NCBI GenBank assembly: GCA_003242735.1
Contig: QGVH01000002.1
Coordinates: forward strand, 186,001 to 250,000
Direction of reading: 5' to 3'
Length of the DNA: 64,000 nt
From: a bacterium
GTDB lineage: Bacteria; Gemmatimonadota; Gemmatimonadetes; Longimicrobiales; RSA9
Program-made: the position numbers and the translations under genes
Notes under the pieces: model-generated
What the model saw: the letters and a program-made list of their open reading frames with translations, nothing else
Database searches by the model: none
Told to the model about the DNA's origin: nothing
Shown: positions 9,386 to 19,262 of the stretch, in pieces
Position numbering within the stretch: the stretch's first letter is position 1
Layout: each line of letters begins with the position of its first letter

Positions 9386-9472
9386 AGTTCCCGCACGAGC
9401 TGCGTGCGGCGCCCCTCCCCACGGCCGCCGGCTTCGACCTTCCTCCTTTCGCCGCGGCCGGCGACGCCCCCC

Positions 9473-9566
9473 TTGACACCGTCCATCGCCGAGTGTGCCT
9501 TTGCGGTGGCCGCGAGCGGTCCGGCCTGGCCGGTCCGGAGCGCGCCGAGCCGCAACGGGGTAAATT
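9473..9566 (+). promoter_or_regulatory. candidate promoters of sbcDC
   Basis: A consensus TTGACA lies at 9473-9478, but the matching -10 (TGCCTT near 9496) is poor. A better -10-like TAAATT lies at 9561-9566, exactly 6 bases before the sbcD ATG at 9573. That spacing would make the transcript start at or next to the start codon. No Shine-Dalgarno sequence is visible before 9573, which fits a leaderless message. Confidence 0.4.
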
Positions 9567-9572
9567 GGCCGC

Positions 9573-10949
9573 ATGATCATCGCACACCTGGCGGACCTCC
9601 ATCTCGGATACCGTGCGTACGCCCGGCTGGCGCCGGGCGGGATCAACGCGCGGGAGCGGGACGTCGCCCTGGCGTTCCGCGCCGCGCTGGACCGGATCAT
9701 CGAGCTGCGCGCGGACCTCGTGCTGGTCGCCGGCGATGTGTTCCACACCGTGAGACCCAGCAATACGGCCATCACGGATGCGTTCCGGCAGTTCGCCCGG
9801 CTGCGGGCCGCGCTGCCGGAGACGCCGGTGGTGATGATCGCGGGCAACCACGACACGCCGCGTGCCGCGGAGACCGGCGGGATCCTGCGGCTGTTCGCTG
9901 AGATCCCGGGGATCGTCGTCGTGGACGACGCCGCGCGGTCCGTGTTCCTGGAGCAGCTCGGGGTGAGCGTGCTGTGCGTGCCGCACGCGGCGCTGGCCAG
10001 CGGCGAGCCGTTGGCGCTGGAACCGGATCCGGCGGCCGACGTCAACGTGCTGATGCTGCACGGGGACGTGGTGGGCGACGGCGCCGAGACGAAGCTGCGC
10101 TACGTGAGTGAGTACGGCGGTGCGGCGATCGAGACCGCGGCGATCCGGCCGCCGCGCTGGGATTACGTGGCGCTGGGCCATTACCACATCGCCACCGAGC
10201 TGGCGCCGAACATGTGGTACGCGGGCGGCATCGAGCGCACGTCCACGAACGTGTGGGAGGAGGCGCACAGCGACAAAGGGTTCCTGACGTTCGACACGGA
10301 GACGCGCCGCGTGACGTTCCATCCGGTCCCGACGCGGCCGGTGGTGGACCTGCCGCGGTTCTCGGCCAGGGCGGACGCCGTCCCACGGCCCTCCCGCCCC
10401 GGCCGTCCGGGCGCCGGCGGCCCAACCGCTCCCGCGCCCCACCCGGGGGAGAGCCAGCCGGCCGCGCAGCCCCAGCGCCCGGACGAGGGCGCGGACGGGG
10501 AAGCAGCGGATGGCGAGGAGGCGCCCGGTGGCGACGGGGTGCGCGGGCGGTGGCTGACGGCGGCCGAGATCGACGCGCACATCCGCCGGCTGGTCGAATC
10601 GGTGCCGGGCGGGATCGAGGGGAAGATCGTTCGGCTGGTGATCGAGGACATCCCCCGAGAGCTGTTCCGTCAGCTCGATCACCGGCAGCTCCGGGCGTAT
10701 CGCGCGGCGGCGCTGCACTTCCACCTGGACGCGAGGCCGCCGGAGGTGCGCCGCGTGATCGGATACGGCGCGCCGTTCCGCCGGCGCACGCTGGACGAGG
10801 AGGTCGAGACGTTCCTCAAGCTGCGCTGGCAGCCGTCGTCGCGAGAGATCGACAGGGAGCGGCTCATCGAGCTGGCCAGGATGTACCTGGCGGCAGCGGG
10901 TGAGGAGGAGCCACGGGACGCGCTGGTCGAGGCACGCGCGGAAGGGTAG
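9573..10949 (+). CDS. sbcD: SbcD/Mre11-type DNA-end-processing nuclease
   Basis: The 458-residue protein carries the calcineurin-like phosphoesterase motifs of the SbcD/Mre11 family: DLHLG with Asp8 and His10, GDVFH with Asp55, and GNHD at 91-94. These bind two Mn ions and cut DNA ends. A later segment, WDYVALGHYHIA, supplies further metal-binding histidines. Residues of about 260-335 form a Pro/Gly/Glu-rich low-complexity linker between the nuclease core and a C-terminal region that should bind the SbcC coiled coils. It is longer than the usual roughly 400-residue SbcD mainly because of this linker. sbcC starts 7 bases after the stop, so both subunits are co-transcribed. ATG 9573 is the only good start before the phosphoesterase core. 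Confidence 0.93.
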   Translation: MIIAHLADLHLGYRAYARLAPGGINARERDVALAFRAALDRIIELRADLVLVAGDVFHTVRPSNTAITDAFRQFARLRAALPETPVVMIAGNHDTPRAAETGGILRLFAEIPGIVVVDDAARSVFLEQLGVSVLCVPHAALASGEPLALEPDPAADVNVLMLHGDVVGDGAETKLRYVSEYGGAAIETAAIRPPRWDYVALGHYHIATELAPNMWYAGGIERTSTNVWEEAHSDKGFLTFDTETRRVTFHPVPTRPVVDLPRFSARADAVPRPSRPGRPGAGGPTAPAPHPGESQPAAQPQRPDEGADGEAADGEEAPGGDGVRGRWLTAAEIDAHIRRLVESVPGGIEGKIVRLVIEDIPRELFRQLDHRQLRAYRAAALHFHLDARPPEVRRVIGYGAPFRRRTLDEEVETFLKLRWQPSSREIDRERLIELARMYLAAAGEEEPRDALVEARAEG

Positions 10950-10956
10950 GGCGGGG

Positions 10957-13386
10957 ATGCGGCTGATCCGGATCAAGCTCCAGAACTTCCGCCAGCACGC
11001 GGACACCACCATCGAGTTCCGCCGCGGGCTCACCGGGATCATCGGCCCGAACGGCGCGGGGAAGAGCACGATCCTGGAAGCGATCGGCTGGGCGATCTAC
11101 GGCTCGGCCGCGATCCGCGGGACGAACGACACGCTCCGCTTCTCCCGCGCGCCCGGGCGCAGCCGCGTGCAGGTCGAGCTGGTCTTCGAGCTGGCCGGCC
11201 ACGAGTACCGCGTGGTGCGCACGCTGAACAGCGCCGAGGTGTACCTGGACGGCTCGACGTCGCCGGTGGCGACGTCCATTGGCGGCGTCACGCAGTACCT
11301 CGAGCGACGGCTCGGGATGAGCCGCGAAGAGTTCTTCAACACCTACTTCACCGGTCAGAAGGAGCTCCAGTTCCTGGCGCAGATGGGCCCGACGCAGCGC
11401 GCCCGGTTCCTCAGCCAGGTGCTGGGCTACGAGCGGCTGCGGGTGGCGCAGGAGCGCGCGCGGCAGCGCCGCAACGAGCTGCGCCACGAGGCGGAGGGCC
11501 TCCGGGCGGGCCTGCCCGACCCCGACGCGCTTCGTGCGGAGCGCATCGCGGCGGAGCAGCGCAGGAAGGAAGCGGCAGCGGCCGTCCGGGAGGCGGAGAA
11601 GGCGGCGCGGGCGGCGGCCGAGCGCGCGCTGGAGCTGGCGCCGCGCTGGCAGGCGATGCAGGCGGCACGGGACCAGGACCGCGAACTCGCGCATGCGATG
11701 AGCCTCGCGCGCACAGAGCTGGAGGCCGCGGAGCGGGACGTGGCCCGTGCGCGTGCGGAGCTCGAGGCGGCGCTCGCGGCGGATGCCGAGCTGGCAGGCC
11801 TGCGGGAACAGCTCGCGGCGCTGCCCACCGTGGTGCAGGAGTGCGAGGAGCTGGCGGAGCGCGCGCGGCTGATGGAGCGGCGGCGCGCGCTGCTGGACAC
11901 CGAGCGCGCACTGGTGGCCGAGCTGGCAGAAATGGACCGGCGCCTCGCCGTCGTCGAGCAGGCGCCCGCCCTCGCCGAGCAGTACGGCCGCGAGCTGGAG
12001 GCGGCCAGGCGCGAGCTGGCCGAGGCCGAGCAGCAGGTCAGCGATCGGCTCTCCGAGTGGGTCCAGAAGAAGGAGGAGGTGCGGACGCGGCTAGAGACGT
12101 ACCGCAAGCGCGGACACGAGCTCAAAGAGCAGATGCGCTTGCTGGAGCAGGCGGGGCCGGAGGGCGTCTGTCCGACGTGCGAGCGGCCCTTGGGCGAGGA
12201 GTTCGAGCGCGTGCTCGCCCGGCTGCGGGACGAGTGGGAGGTGCTGGTGCAGGACGGCAAGTGGCTGCGCCAGCGCGAGAGACAGCTCGCCGAGAAGCCC
12301 GAGGAGCTGACGCGGGCGGAGACGAGGCGCGCGGCCGTGCGCGCCGCGGTCGAGGAGAAGGCGCGCCGGCTCGCGCGCTGCCAGCAGGCCGTGCAGGAGC
12401 TCGAGGCGCTCCGCGCCGATCGCCGCCAGCGCGAGGAACGCCTCGAGAAGCTGCGCGCCGAGCTCGCTGCGCTGCCCGCGGATTACGACCGCGCGCGCCA
12501 CCAGCAGGCAGAAGCGCGGCTGCGCGAGCTGCGCGAGCTGGAGCGGCGCGCGAGCCGGCTCGAGCCGGCGGCGGAGGCGCGGCCGCAACGCGAACGCGAG
12601 CTGGCAGCGGCCGAGGCACGGGTCGAAGCGCTCCGCACACGTCTCGCCGAGATCGAGAAGCGGCGCGCCGACCTGGCGTTCCGGGAGGAGGCGTTTCGCG
12701 ATCTGGCGGCGCTGGTCGAGCGCGCCGCGGCAGAGCAACGCCAGGCGGAGCTGCGCCTCGTCGAGCTGCGGGGCGTCCTGCAGAGCGCCGAGCAAGCGCT
12801 CGAAGCGGCCGTGCGCGCGGAGGCCGAGTACCAGGCGCGGCGCGAGGCGCTGCGCGCCATCGAGGCCGAGCTGCGCCACCACGAGGAGCTGGACGCCGCG
12901 CTCGGCGAGCTGCGCACCGAGCTCAACGCGCGGCTCCGGCCCGAGTTGAGCGAGATCGCCAGCGCTTTCCTGTCCGAACTCACGGACGGCCGCTACACGC
13001 AGCTCGAGATCGATGAGAAGTACGACGTGCTGGTGCTCGACGAGGGCGAGGAGAAGCCGGTGATCAGCGGCGGCGAGGAAGACATCGTGAACCTCGTGCT
13101 GCGGCTCGCCATCAGCCAGATGATCGCCGAGCGCTCCGGCCACCCGCTGTCCGTGCTGATCCTCGACGAGGTCCTCGGCTCACTGGACGTGGAACGCCGC
13201 GACAACGTCATCCAGTTGCTGCATCGGCTCGAGAACCGCTACGAGCAGGTCATTCTGATCACACACATCGAGTCCGTGCGCGAGAGCCTGGACCAGGTCA
13301 TCCGCGTCGAGTACGACGAGCGCACGGGCGCGAGCATCGTCCGCGAGGAGTCGATCCAGCCGGTCCTCGAGGGGCTCGCGTCCTGA
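10957..13386 (+). CDS. sbcC: SbcC/Rad50-type ATPase subunit
   Basis: This 809-residue SMC-like protein partners SbcD in opening and trimming DNA ends. The N-terminal Walker A GPNGAGKS lies at residues 30-37. A long Arg/Glu/Ala-rich coiled coil follows, interrupted by the zinc hook CPTC at 405-408. A second coil leads to the C-terminal ATPase lobe with signature SGGEE at about 704, Walker B LSVLILDE at about 733 and the THIES switch histidine. Length and order match short Rad50/SbcC homologues. ATG 10957 is chosen because MRLIRIKLQNF is the canonical family start; in-frame codons back to 10900 lie within sbcD. The extreme GC content makes the coiled coil unusually Arg- and Ala-rich. Confidence 0.93.
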   Translation: MRLIRIKLQNFRQHADTTIEFRRGLTGIIGPNGAGKSTILEAIGWAIYGSAAIRGTNDTLRFSRAPGRSRVQVELVFELAGHEYRVVRTLNSAEVYLDGSTSPVATSIGGVTQYLERRLGMSREEFFNTYFTGQKELQFLAQMGPTQRARFLSQVLGYERLRVAQERARQRRNELRHEAEGLRAGLPDPDALRAERIAAEQRRKEAAAAVREAEKAARAAAERALELAPRWQAMQAARDQDRELAHAMSLARTELEAAERDVARARAELEAALAADAELAGLREQLAALPTVVQECEELAERARLMERRRALLDTERALVAELAEMDRRLAVVEQAPALAEQYGRELEAARRELAEAEQQVSDRLSEWVQKKEEVRTRLETYRKRGHELKEQMRLLEQAGPEGVCPTCERPLGEEFERVLARLRDEWEVLVQDGKWLRQRERQLAEKPEELTRAETRRAAVRAAVEEKARRLARCQQAVQELEALRADRRQREERLEKLRAELAALPADYDRARHQQAEARLRELRELERRASRLEPAAEARPQRERELAAAEARVEALRTRLAEIEKRRADLAFREEAFRDLAALVERAAAEQRQAELRLVELRGVLQSAEQALEAAVRAEAEYQARREALRAIEAELRHHEELDAALGELRTELNARLRPELSEIASAFLSELTDGRYTQLEIDEKYDVLVLDEGEEKPVISGGEEDIVNLVLRLAISQMIAERSGHPLSVLILDEVLGSLDVERRDNVIQLLHRLENRYEQVILITHIESVRESLDQVIRVEYDERTGASIVREESIQPVLEGLAS

Positions 13387-13501
13387 GGAGTGGACCGACC
13401 CCGACGGCGATTCGCCCGAGGCGGTTTGCGCGACGCATGCGGGACGGTACCGGCACGCGCGCGCATCCGGGCCTGCCGGCATCGGGATCGCCTCAGCGGG
13501 A

Positions 13502-13531
13502 TTGACAAACGCGCCTCGGGGCATCGAAGAT
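13502..13531 (+). promoter_or_regulatory. sigma-70-like promoter for the first GWxTD gene
   Basis: A perfect TTGACA at 13502-13507 is followed after 18 bases by GAAGAT at 13526-13531, a moderate -10. It lies about 45 bases before the ATG at 13576, in the sbcC-GWxTD spacer. Confidence 0.45.
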
Positions 13532-13575
13532 GCTGGATCCCGCGGCGCGTCGACGAACGCCCGTTCGCTCCGGCA

Positions 13576-15801
13576 ATGACCCCGCTCCTCGCCCTCTCGA
13601 CCCTCCTGGCGACGCAGCTCCTGCCGACGCAGCCCACGTGTCTGCCCGCGTTCGGGGCGGCCGAGATCCGCACTGGACTGGAAGCGATCGCGGAGCAGGA
13701 CCCTGCGGCTGCCGGCGCGCTCCGTGCCGCCGTCCGGTCCCTCGAGGAGCCGAGGGATCGCCTTCGCTTCGTTGCTGCGCGTGATGAGATCGAGCGCGCG
13801 CGTCTGCAGGGCGGCGCCACGCCGGTGCTCGACTATGCATTGGGTCTGCTCTACGCGCGGGGACCGGACATCGTCATCGGTACCGATTCCGGCCTGGTCC
13901 ATCGGCGCACGCGCAACCAGACGAACGCCGAGATCCATGCGCGGCGCCACCTCCTCGCGGCGGCGCGGTCGCGCAGCAGCGTGGCGGACGAGGCGGCGGT
14001 GGAGCTCGCCCGGCTGGCGCTCGCCACGCGGACGCGCGCCAGTCTCGATGCGGCGGCCGAGGCGCTGGACAGCGTCGGGCCGGTCACTGCGGGTATAGAC
14101 CTGCTCCGTGCGTACGTGCTCGAGGCGAAGGGCGAGGCAGAGGCGGCCGAGGCGGCGGCGCGCCGGGCGCTCGCGGCCGCCGGGACCCGTTGTACTGCGG
14201 CGTGGCACGCGCTGGCGCTCGCTCGGAGCGCGCTGGGCGAGGCGGACAGCGCGGGCGCGCTGTACCTGCACGGGTTGGCGCTCGCCCGGGACGCGGCGGA
14301 CGACGTCGTCGCCCTCTTCTTCGAGGACCTGCGGCCGCTGCTCTCGGCGGAGGAGATCGAGGCGTACGCCGCGTTGGAGCCCGCAGAACGGGTCCGCTGG
14401 ATGAGGCGCTACTGGGAGCTCAGCGCGGCGCGCTGGGGTCGCACGCCGGAGGCGCGGGTGGGGGAGCATCTGCGCCGGCTGCGCGTCGCGCACGCGAGGT
14501 TCCGCCGGCAGGCGAACGAGGGAGCGAGGCCGTCGCCGGAGGTCGCGCTGTGGGTCGATCCGGGGAAGGCGGCGTTCCCGTGGGACGATCGGGGGCTGGT
14601 GTACATCCGCCACGGCGAGCCGGATGACCACGTGGCCGGCGGCTTCGACTTGGACCAGGCGCTGCCGACGACGTGGGTGTACGGCCGCGGCGGCGAGGTC
14701 TGGACGATCAGCTTCAAGCAGTTGGGCGGACGGAACCTCTACCCCGATTGGGTCGCGGTTCCGATCCCTGTGTGCGTCGAAGGAGACCGCTCGCTCGATC
14801 ACGTGGTCGCGCTGGGGCGCTACGACCCGCGCTATCGCGTGCCGACGCTGGACTGCGAGGATCCGTCGCGTTCGCCCCGGAATTCGTTCCAGGCGCACCT
14901 GGCGCAGCGGGCGCTCGACGCCGCCCTGGCGTCCGAATCCGCGCCCCGCTCGTTCGAGCACGTTCTCGAGGTCTTCGCGAACGCGTACGCGTTCCGGGAC
15001 GCCTCGGGTCCGGTCGTGCAGGTCGTCGTATGGTTGCCCAGCCAGTCGGAATCGAATGACCGCCCGGAGCGCGTCGAGCTGCTGATGGCCCTCGCCGGCT
15101 CCACGGACGTCTCCCGGCTGGACACGATCGTCGCGCTGCCGCCGGCTCCCGCCGGCGAGGCGTGGAGGTTCGTGGCGTCGCTGACGGCGCCGGACTCCTC
15201 GCCGTCGTGGCTCACCATCGCCATCGCCGATGCGGCGGACGCCGCCCGCGGCGGGACGATCGCGCTGGGACACGCGGTGCCCGACCTGAGCGGCGGGAGG
15301 CCGGCGCTCAGCGACATCGTCGTCGCGTTCGTCCAGGACGGCGGCGCGCTGCGGAGGGGGGAAACCACGCTCGATCCCGTCCCGGCACACGCGGTGGAGG
15401 CGAACGAGCGGTTCCGCCTCTACTACGAGCTGTACGGCGCGCCCCCGGATGCGTCCTACCGTACCACCATCCGCATCGAGCCGGTGGGGGAACCCGGGGT
15501 CCTGCCTGCGCTGGCGCGGTTGTTCCGCCGCAAGAGGGCGTTCGAGCTGCGGTTCGACGACGTCGCGCCCGGCGGCGTCGTGCGTCAGGACCGCACCGTC
15601 GAGACCGACCTCGCGCCCGGGCCCTATCGCCTGCGGATCCGCGTGGACCTGCCCGACGGAGTGCGGCTCGAGCGCGAAACCGTCTTCGCGGTCCGGGACG
15701 CGCCCAGGAGCGGCGCTACCCGCCGTTCGCTGGATCCGCCGGCACCCGGGCCGCTGGCGCCGCCCGGGCGCCCGCCAGCACCAGCGCCGCGCCGACGATG
15801 A
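13576..15801 (+). CDS. GWxTD-related domain protein, exported (paralogue 1)
   Basis: This 741-residue protein belongs to the GWxTD-containing family common in Gemmatimonadota; its function is unknown. The N-terminus (PLLALSTLLATQLLPTQP) could be a signal peptide. Residues of about 30-290 are Ala/Arg-rich and look like tetratricopeptide helices. The conserved core reads FPWDDRGLVYIRHGEPDD near residue 333, so the family's GWxTD is replaced by PWDD. The rest is predicted beta-rich (VELLMALAGST, VRQDRTVETDLAPGPYRLRI). The last 28 or so residues are Pro/Arg-rich and read antisense to the end of the EamA gene, so they are probably a non-conserved tail. ATG 13576 has no clear ribosome site. The same architecture recurs at 34843-37191. 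Confidence 0.75.
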   Translation: MTPLLALSTLLATQLLPTQPTCLPAFGAAEIRTGLEAIAEQDPAAAGALRAAVRSLEEPRDRLRFVAARDEIERARLQGGATPVLDYALGLLYARGPDIVIGTDSGLVHRRTRNQTNAEIHARRHLLAAARSRSSVADEAAVELARLALATRTRASLDAAAEALDSVGPVTAGIDLLRAYVLEAKGEAEAAEAAARRALAAAGTRCTAAWHALALARSALGEADSAGALYLHGLALARDAADDVVALFFEDLRPLLSAEEIEAYAALEPAERVRWMRRYWELSAARWGRTPEARVGEHLRRLRVAHARFRRQANEGARPSPEVALWVDPGKAAFPWDDRGLVYIRHGEPDDHVAGGFDLDQALPTTWVYGRGGEVWTISFKQLGGRNLYPDWVAVPIPVCVEGDRSLDHVVALGRYDPRYRVPTLDCEDPSRSPRNSFQAHLAQRALDAALASESAPRSFEHVLEVFANAYAFRDASGPVVQVVVWLPSQSESNDRPERVELLMALAGSTDVSRLDTIVALPPAPAGEAWRFVASLTAPDSSPSWLTIAIADAADAARGGTIALGHAVPDLSGGRPALSDIVVAFVQDGGALRRGETTLDPVPAHAVEANERFRLYYELYGAPPDASYRTTIRIEPVGEPGVLPALARLFRRKRAFELRFDDVAPGGVVRQDRTVETDLAPGPYRLRIRVDLPDGVRLERETVFAVRDAPRSGATRRSLDPPAPGPLAPPGRPPAPAPRRR

Positions 15802-16609
15802 GCGCGACGCCCGCCGCCTGGCCGATCCCCATCGGTTCGCCGAGCAGCGCGACGCCGATCAGCGTGGCGACCACGGGTTCGATGGTGGCGAGCATGGCGG
15901 CGGTCGCGGCGGGCGGGCGGGTCAGCCCGCCGATGTAGAGCAGGTATGCGGCGAGGGTGGGGAGCAGGCCGAGGGCGATGAGCAGGGGCGTCGCGGCGGG
16001 ATGTGCGATGAACGGCCGCCAGGGCGGCGCCGCGAGGCCGAGTGCCAGCGCCCCGAACGCGAACGCCCAGAACACGGTCTGCACGGCGTCGTACCGCGCG
16101 AGCGCGCGCTTGCCGAACACCGTGTACAGCCCGTACGTCAGGCCCGAGCCGAGGCCCAACGCGAGCGCGGCCGCGGTGATGGTGCTGCCGCCGTCGGCGA
16201 GGGAGGCGGCGGCGCCGGTGACCAGGAACACGCCCACGAGCACCGTGCCCAGCGCGACGAGCTGGAGCCGTGTGACGCGCTGGTCGCCGGCAGCGCGTGC
16301 CAGGAGCACGACGAACGCGGGCGCCGTGTAGAGCAGCGCCGCGGCGTTGGCGAGGGTGGTGCGCTGGATGGTGGCGAAGTAGAGCCACTGGAAGAGCGCG
16401 ACCGAGATGACGCCGTAGAGAACGAAGAACGGCAGATCGCGGGGCTGGATGCGGAGCCGCGCGGGCGCGCGCGCGGACCAGAGCGCCAGGCCGAGGACTC
16501 CGACGGCCGCGCGCACGCTCGCCAGCTCCAGCGGCGTGATGCCCAGCGGATAGAGCCGGCGACCGAAGTATCCGAGCGTGCCCCAGAGCGAGGCGGCGGC
16601 CAGCACCAT
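15716..16609 (-). CDS. EamA/DMT-family membrane transporter
   Basis: This 297-residue protein shows about ten hydrophobic helices in two repeated halves, the layout of EamA (RhaT-like) drug/metabolite exporters of the inner membrane. Family features are SLWGTLGYFGRRLYPLGITP at the start, ALLYTAPAFVVLLA in the middle, and ATIEPVVATLIGVALLGEP near the end of the second half. The substrate is not predictable. ATG 16609 is chosen; it lies 42 bases after the stop of the upstream DUF2723 gene, and a GTG overlapping that gene is an alternative. Its 3' end overlaps the convergent GWxTD gene by 86 bases. Confidence 0.87.
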   Translation of the reverse strand: MVLAAASLWGTLGYFGRRLYPLGITPLELASVRAAVGVLGLALWSARAPARLRIQPRDLPFFVLYGVISVALFQWLYFATIQRTTLANAAALLYTAPAFVVLLARAAGDQRVTRLQLVALGTVLVGVFLVTGAAASLADGGSTITAAALALGLGSGLTYGLYTVFGKRALARYDAVQTVFWAFAFGALALGLAAPPWRPFIAHPAATPLLIALGLLPTLAAYLLYIGGLTRPPAATAAMLATIEPVVATLIGVALLGEPMGIGQAAGVALIVGAALVLAGARAAPAARVPADPANGG

Positions 16610-16650
16610 CAGTGCGCCGGCGTACCGCCGCCTCCTGGCCGGCGCCCCGT

Positions 16651-19026
16651 TCAGCGTCCGCTGAGCCCGAGCCGCATCCACGCCTCGGCCCGCTCCAGGT
16701 GCCGCTGCGCCTGCGCCGTGTCCCCCAGCACCGCGTACGCCTGCGCGTTCGCGAGGTGGGCGTACGCGTAGTAGGTCGGGATGCCTTGGGTGGGCCGGTC
16801 GACCCAGTGCGTCCACTCCTCCGGGAACCCGGGCGCGTGCTGGAACACGTTCCAGAGCAGCGAGTCGGTGCGCGGGACGTCGATGTACGGCCCGAAGATG
16901 GGCGTATACGGCGTTTCCGGCAGCGCGACCACGCCCGGGATCGAGTCCGGGTTCACCGGCCCGTTGTTCAGCTTGAACGCCACGCCCTGCCGGATCAGGT
17001 ACGGCCACAGGTTCAGCTCGTCGTAGGCCTGCGTCGTCGTCGCGAAGTAGATCGGCCGGTCGTCGATGGACGAGCTGATGATGAACCCGAGGAAGAGGTC
17101 CGCCGGGATCATGATCGTGCCACGCGGGATCGTGGTCTCGATGTTGCCGGCCACGAACGTTTGCGTCTCCTGCGTGATGAACGGCCGCGTGTTCGCGATC
17201 CGGTCGATCTGCTCGTCGGTGAGCGGGATGATGGACCGCGTGGGCGGCCGCCGTCCCGGCGGGAGCTCGAGCAACGCCTGGCCCGGCCGGTCCTCCGTGG
17301 ACGGGTCCGCGACCTCGTAGATCCCGGCACCCTGCTCGGGCAGGAACGGGCGCTGACAGATGATCCGCGTGGGGTCGTCCGCCGCGCTCTGGCCCTCCGC
17401 ACACGGCGTGGTGAGCTGCCGGAGCTGCTTCACGTACCACGCCGTGTTCAGGTAGCTCATGACGATCACCGTCACGTCACGCCGGATGCCCTCCACCTCC
17501 TGGAGGTACCAGAGCGGGAACGTATCGTTGTCGCCGTTGGTGAACAGCACCGCGTAGGGCTCCACGCTCATGAGCAGGTTGTAGGCCCAGTCGCGGGCGG
17601 AGTAGTCGTGCGCGCGGCTGGCCCACGACCAGTTGAACGCGAGCGGGATGAACGCGATCGCGAGCACGGGCGCGGCGACGAGCTGCGCGCGCCGCACGCC
17701 GGCGGGCGCGTCGGCATCGCCGCGGCCCGCGGCGGCGAGGCGGGCCGAGACGGCGTCGGCCAGGCGTTGCCAGAGCGCGACGATGCCGAGCCCCGCCCAC
17801 AGGCCCCATACGGAAAAGCCGACGATGAAGAAGTAGTCGCGCTCGCGGACCTCGTGCATCTCCATCGCGGGGAACCGGTCCCTCGCGTACGAGAAGCCGT
17901 ACTTGAAGTTGAGGTAGAACGTGAGCCCGAGCGAGAGCGTGAGGAACAGGACGGCGACGAACGTCCAGCTCGTCCGGTCCTTGCGGTAGTGCGCCCACGC
18001 GCCGTAGAGGCCCAGCGCCGCGAACAGCAGTGTGAACAGCGGGCGCGCACCGCCGAACAGCGGGTTGGTTCCGGCCACCGAACGCGCCCACTGCCAGTCG
18101 AAGTACTGGAGGTAGTTGCCGACCTGCGCGATGAACAGCGAGAGCGTCCGCGGCATGCCCGGGTTGGTCGGGTCCGAGAACACGGACGGCTTGTCGTACT
18201 GCTTGCGCGTCAGCGACTCGATGAGGGCCTGCCACGTGCTGGGGTCCGCCTCGTTGATGATCGGGTCCAGCGACGCGCGCAGCGGCAGGAACAGGTGGAT
18301 CGAGAGGCCGAGGACGGCGACCAGGATGCCCGCCGCGTACAGCCGCCAGTTGAGCAGCGTCCGCGGCGAGACCATCAGGAAGAAGATCGCCAGCGACGGC
18401 GCGACCAGGAACGCCATCAGGTGGTTGCCCACCGAGAGGGCGAGGATGAAGACCATGAGCAGGATGAGGTTGTCATCCTTGCCCCGGCCGAGGTTGTCGC
18501 GCCAGCGGAACGCCAGCCAGCTCAGGAACGCGATGGTGAAGAGCGAGACGGTGTAGACCTTCTCGTTGACGTTGGACTGGTTCCAGACCGTGAATGCGGT
18601 CGCGCTCACCAGCACGGCGGCGGAGGCGGCGATCAGCCGCACCGTCCGGTTCTCCGTCATGAACGCCGCGATGCGGTGCATGACCAGGAACCAGAAGCCG
18701 TGCGCCAGCGCGCTCATGGTGGCGCTGAAGAGGTTGATCCGGACCGCGACGGAGAGACCCGTGGGCGCGAGCAGCAGCTCCCAGGCCCGGGCCAGCACGA
18801 CGAACAGCGGGTTCCCCGGCGGGTGCGGGATGCCCATGATGTGGGCGGTGGCGATGTACTCGCTGGTGTCCCAGAACTGGGTGGTGCGCGCCAGCGTGAC
18901 GGCGTAGAGGGTGAAGACCGCCAGCGCCGCCAACGCCGCTGCGAGATACGGGGGACGATACGACTCCGCTCGGTCGCGCGCCGGCACTGCCCGTGGTGCG
19001 CCGCGCGCCTCCAGTGTCTGCTTCAT
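16651..19026 (-). CDS. DUF2723-family polytopic membrane protein with C-terminal TPR-like tail
   Basis: The 791-residue protein matches DUF2723 proteins, which resemble GT-C-type membrane glycosyltransferases (TMEM260-like). The N-terminal hydrophobic domain includes FWDTSEYIATAHIMGIPHPP at about residues 52-71; the conserved acidic pair lies in a first large loop as in GT-C enzymes. About ten further membrane helices follow, then a soluble region with NGDNDTFPLWYLQEVEGIRRD. The C-terminus (LANAQAYAVLGDTAQAQRHL) looks like one TPR motif. Glycosyl transfer from a lipid-linked donor is inferred from fold only. ATG 19026 begins MKQTLEARG before the first helix; longer in-frame extensions run into non-coding sequence. 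The EamA gene follows closely and is probably co-transcribed. Confidence 0.85.
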   Translation of the reverse strand: MKQTLEARGAPRAVPARDRAESYRPPYLAAALAALAVFTLYAVTLARTTQFWDTSEYIATAHIMGIPHPPGNPLFVVLARAWELLLAPTGLSVAVRINLFSATMSALAHGFWFLVMHRIAAFMTENRTVRLIAASAAVLVSATAFTVWNQSNVNEKVYTVSLFTIAFLSWLAFRWRDNLGRGKDDNLILLMVFILALSVGNHLMAFLVAPSLAIFFLMVSPRTLLNWRLYAAGILVAVLGLSIHLFLPLRASLDPIINEADPSTWQALIESLTRKQYDKPSVFSDPTNPGMPRTLSLFIAQVGNYLQYFDWQWARSVAGTNPLFGGARPLFTLLFAALGLYGAWAHYRKDRTSWTFVAVLFLTLSLGLTFYLNFKYGFSYARDRFPAMEMHEVRERDYFFIVGFSVWGLWAGLGIVALWQRLADAVSARLAAAGRGDADAPAGVRRAQLVAAPVLAIAFIPLAFNWSWASRAHDYSARDWAYNLLMSVEPYAVLFTNGDNDTFPLWYLQEVEGIRRDVTVIVMSYLNTAWYVKQLRQLTTPCAEGQSAADDPTRIICQRPFLPEQGAGIYEVADPSTEDRPGQALLELPPGRRPPTRSIIPLTDEQIDRIANTRPFITQETQTFVAGNIETTIPRGTIMIPADLFLGFIISSSIDDRPIYFATTTQAYDELNLWPYLIRQGVAFKLNNGPVNPDSIPGVVALPETPYTPIFGPYIDVPRTDSLLWNVFQHAPGFPEEWTHWVDRPTQGIPTYYAYAHLANAQAYAVLGDTAQAQRHLERAEAWMRLGLSGR

Positions 19027-19262
19027 CGAACCGTATCCAGGTTTCTCCTGATTCCGCCCGATCGGACCCTCCCGGTTTACCCGCCCTCCGGGCGCCCGTT
19101 CCCGATTTTTCTCCAACTGCTGCCGCCGCGTCGGGGAGCGCAAGGCGGGGACCGGCGGGCCGGGGCGCGTGCCGCCACCTGGTGCGAGCGGGGCCGCGGT
19201 GGCGCGGGGTGTGCTTCCTCGGCCCCTCGGGACGGTTGGGCAACGCGAGAGGAGGCGGGAGG

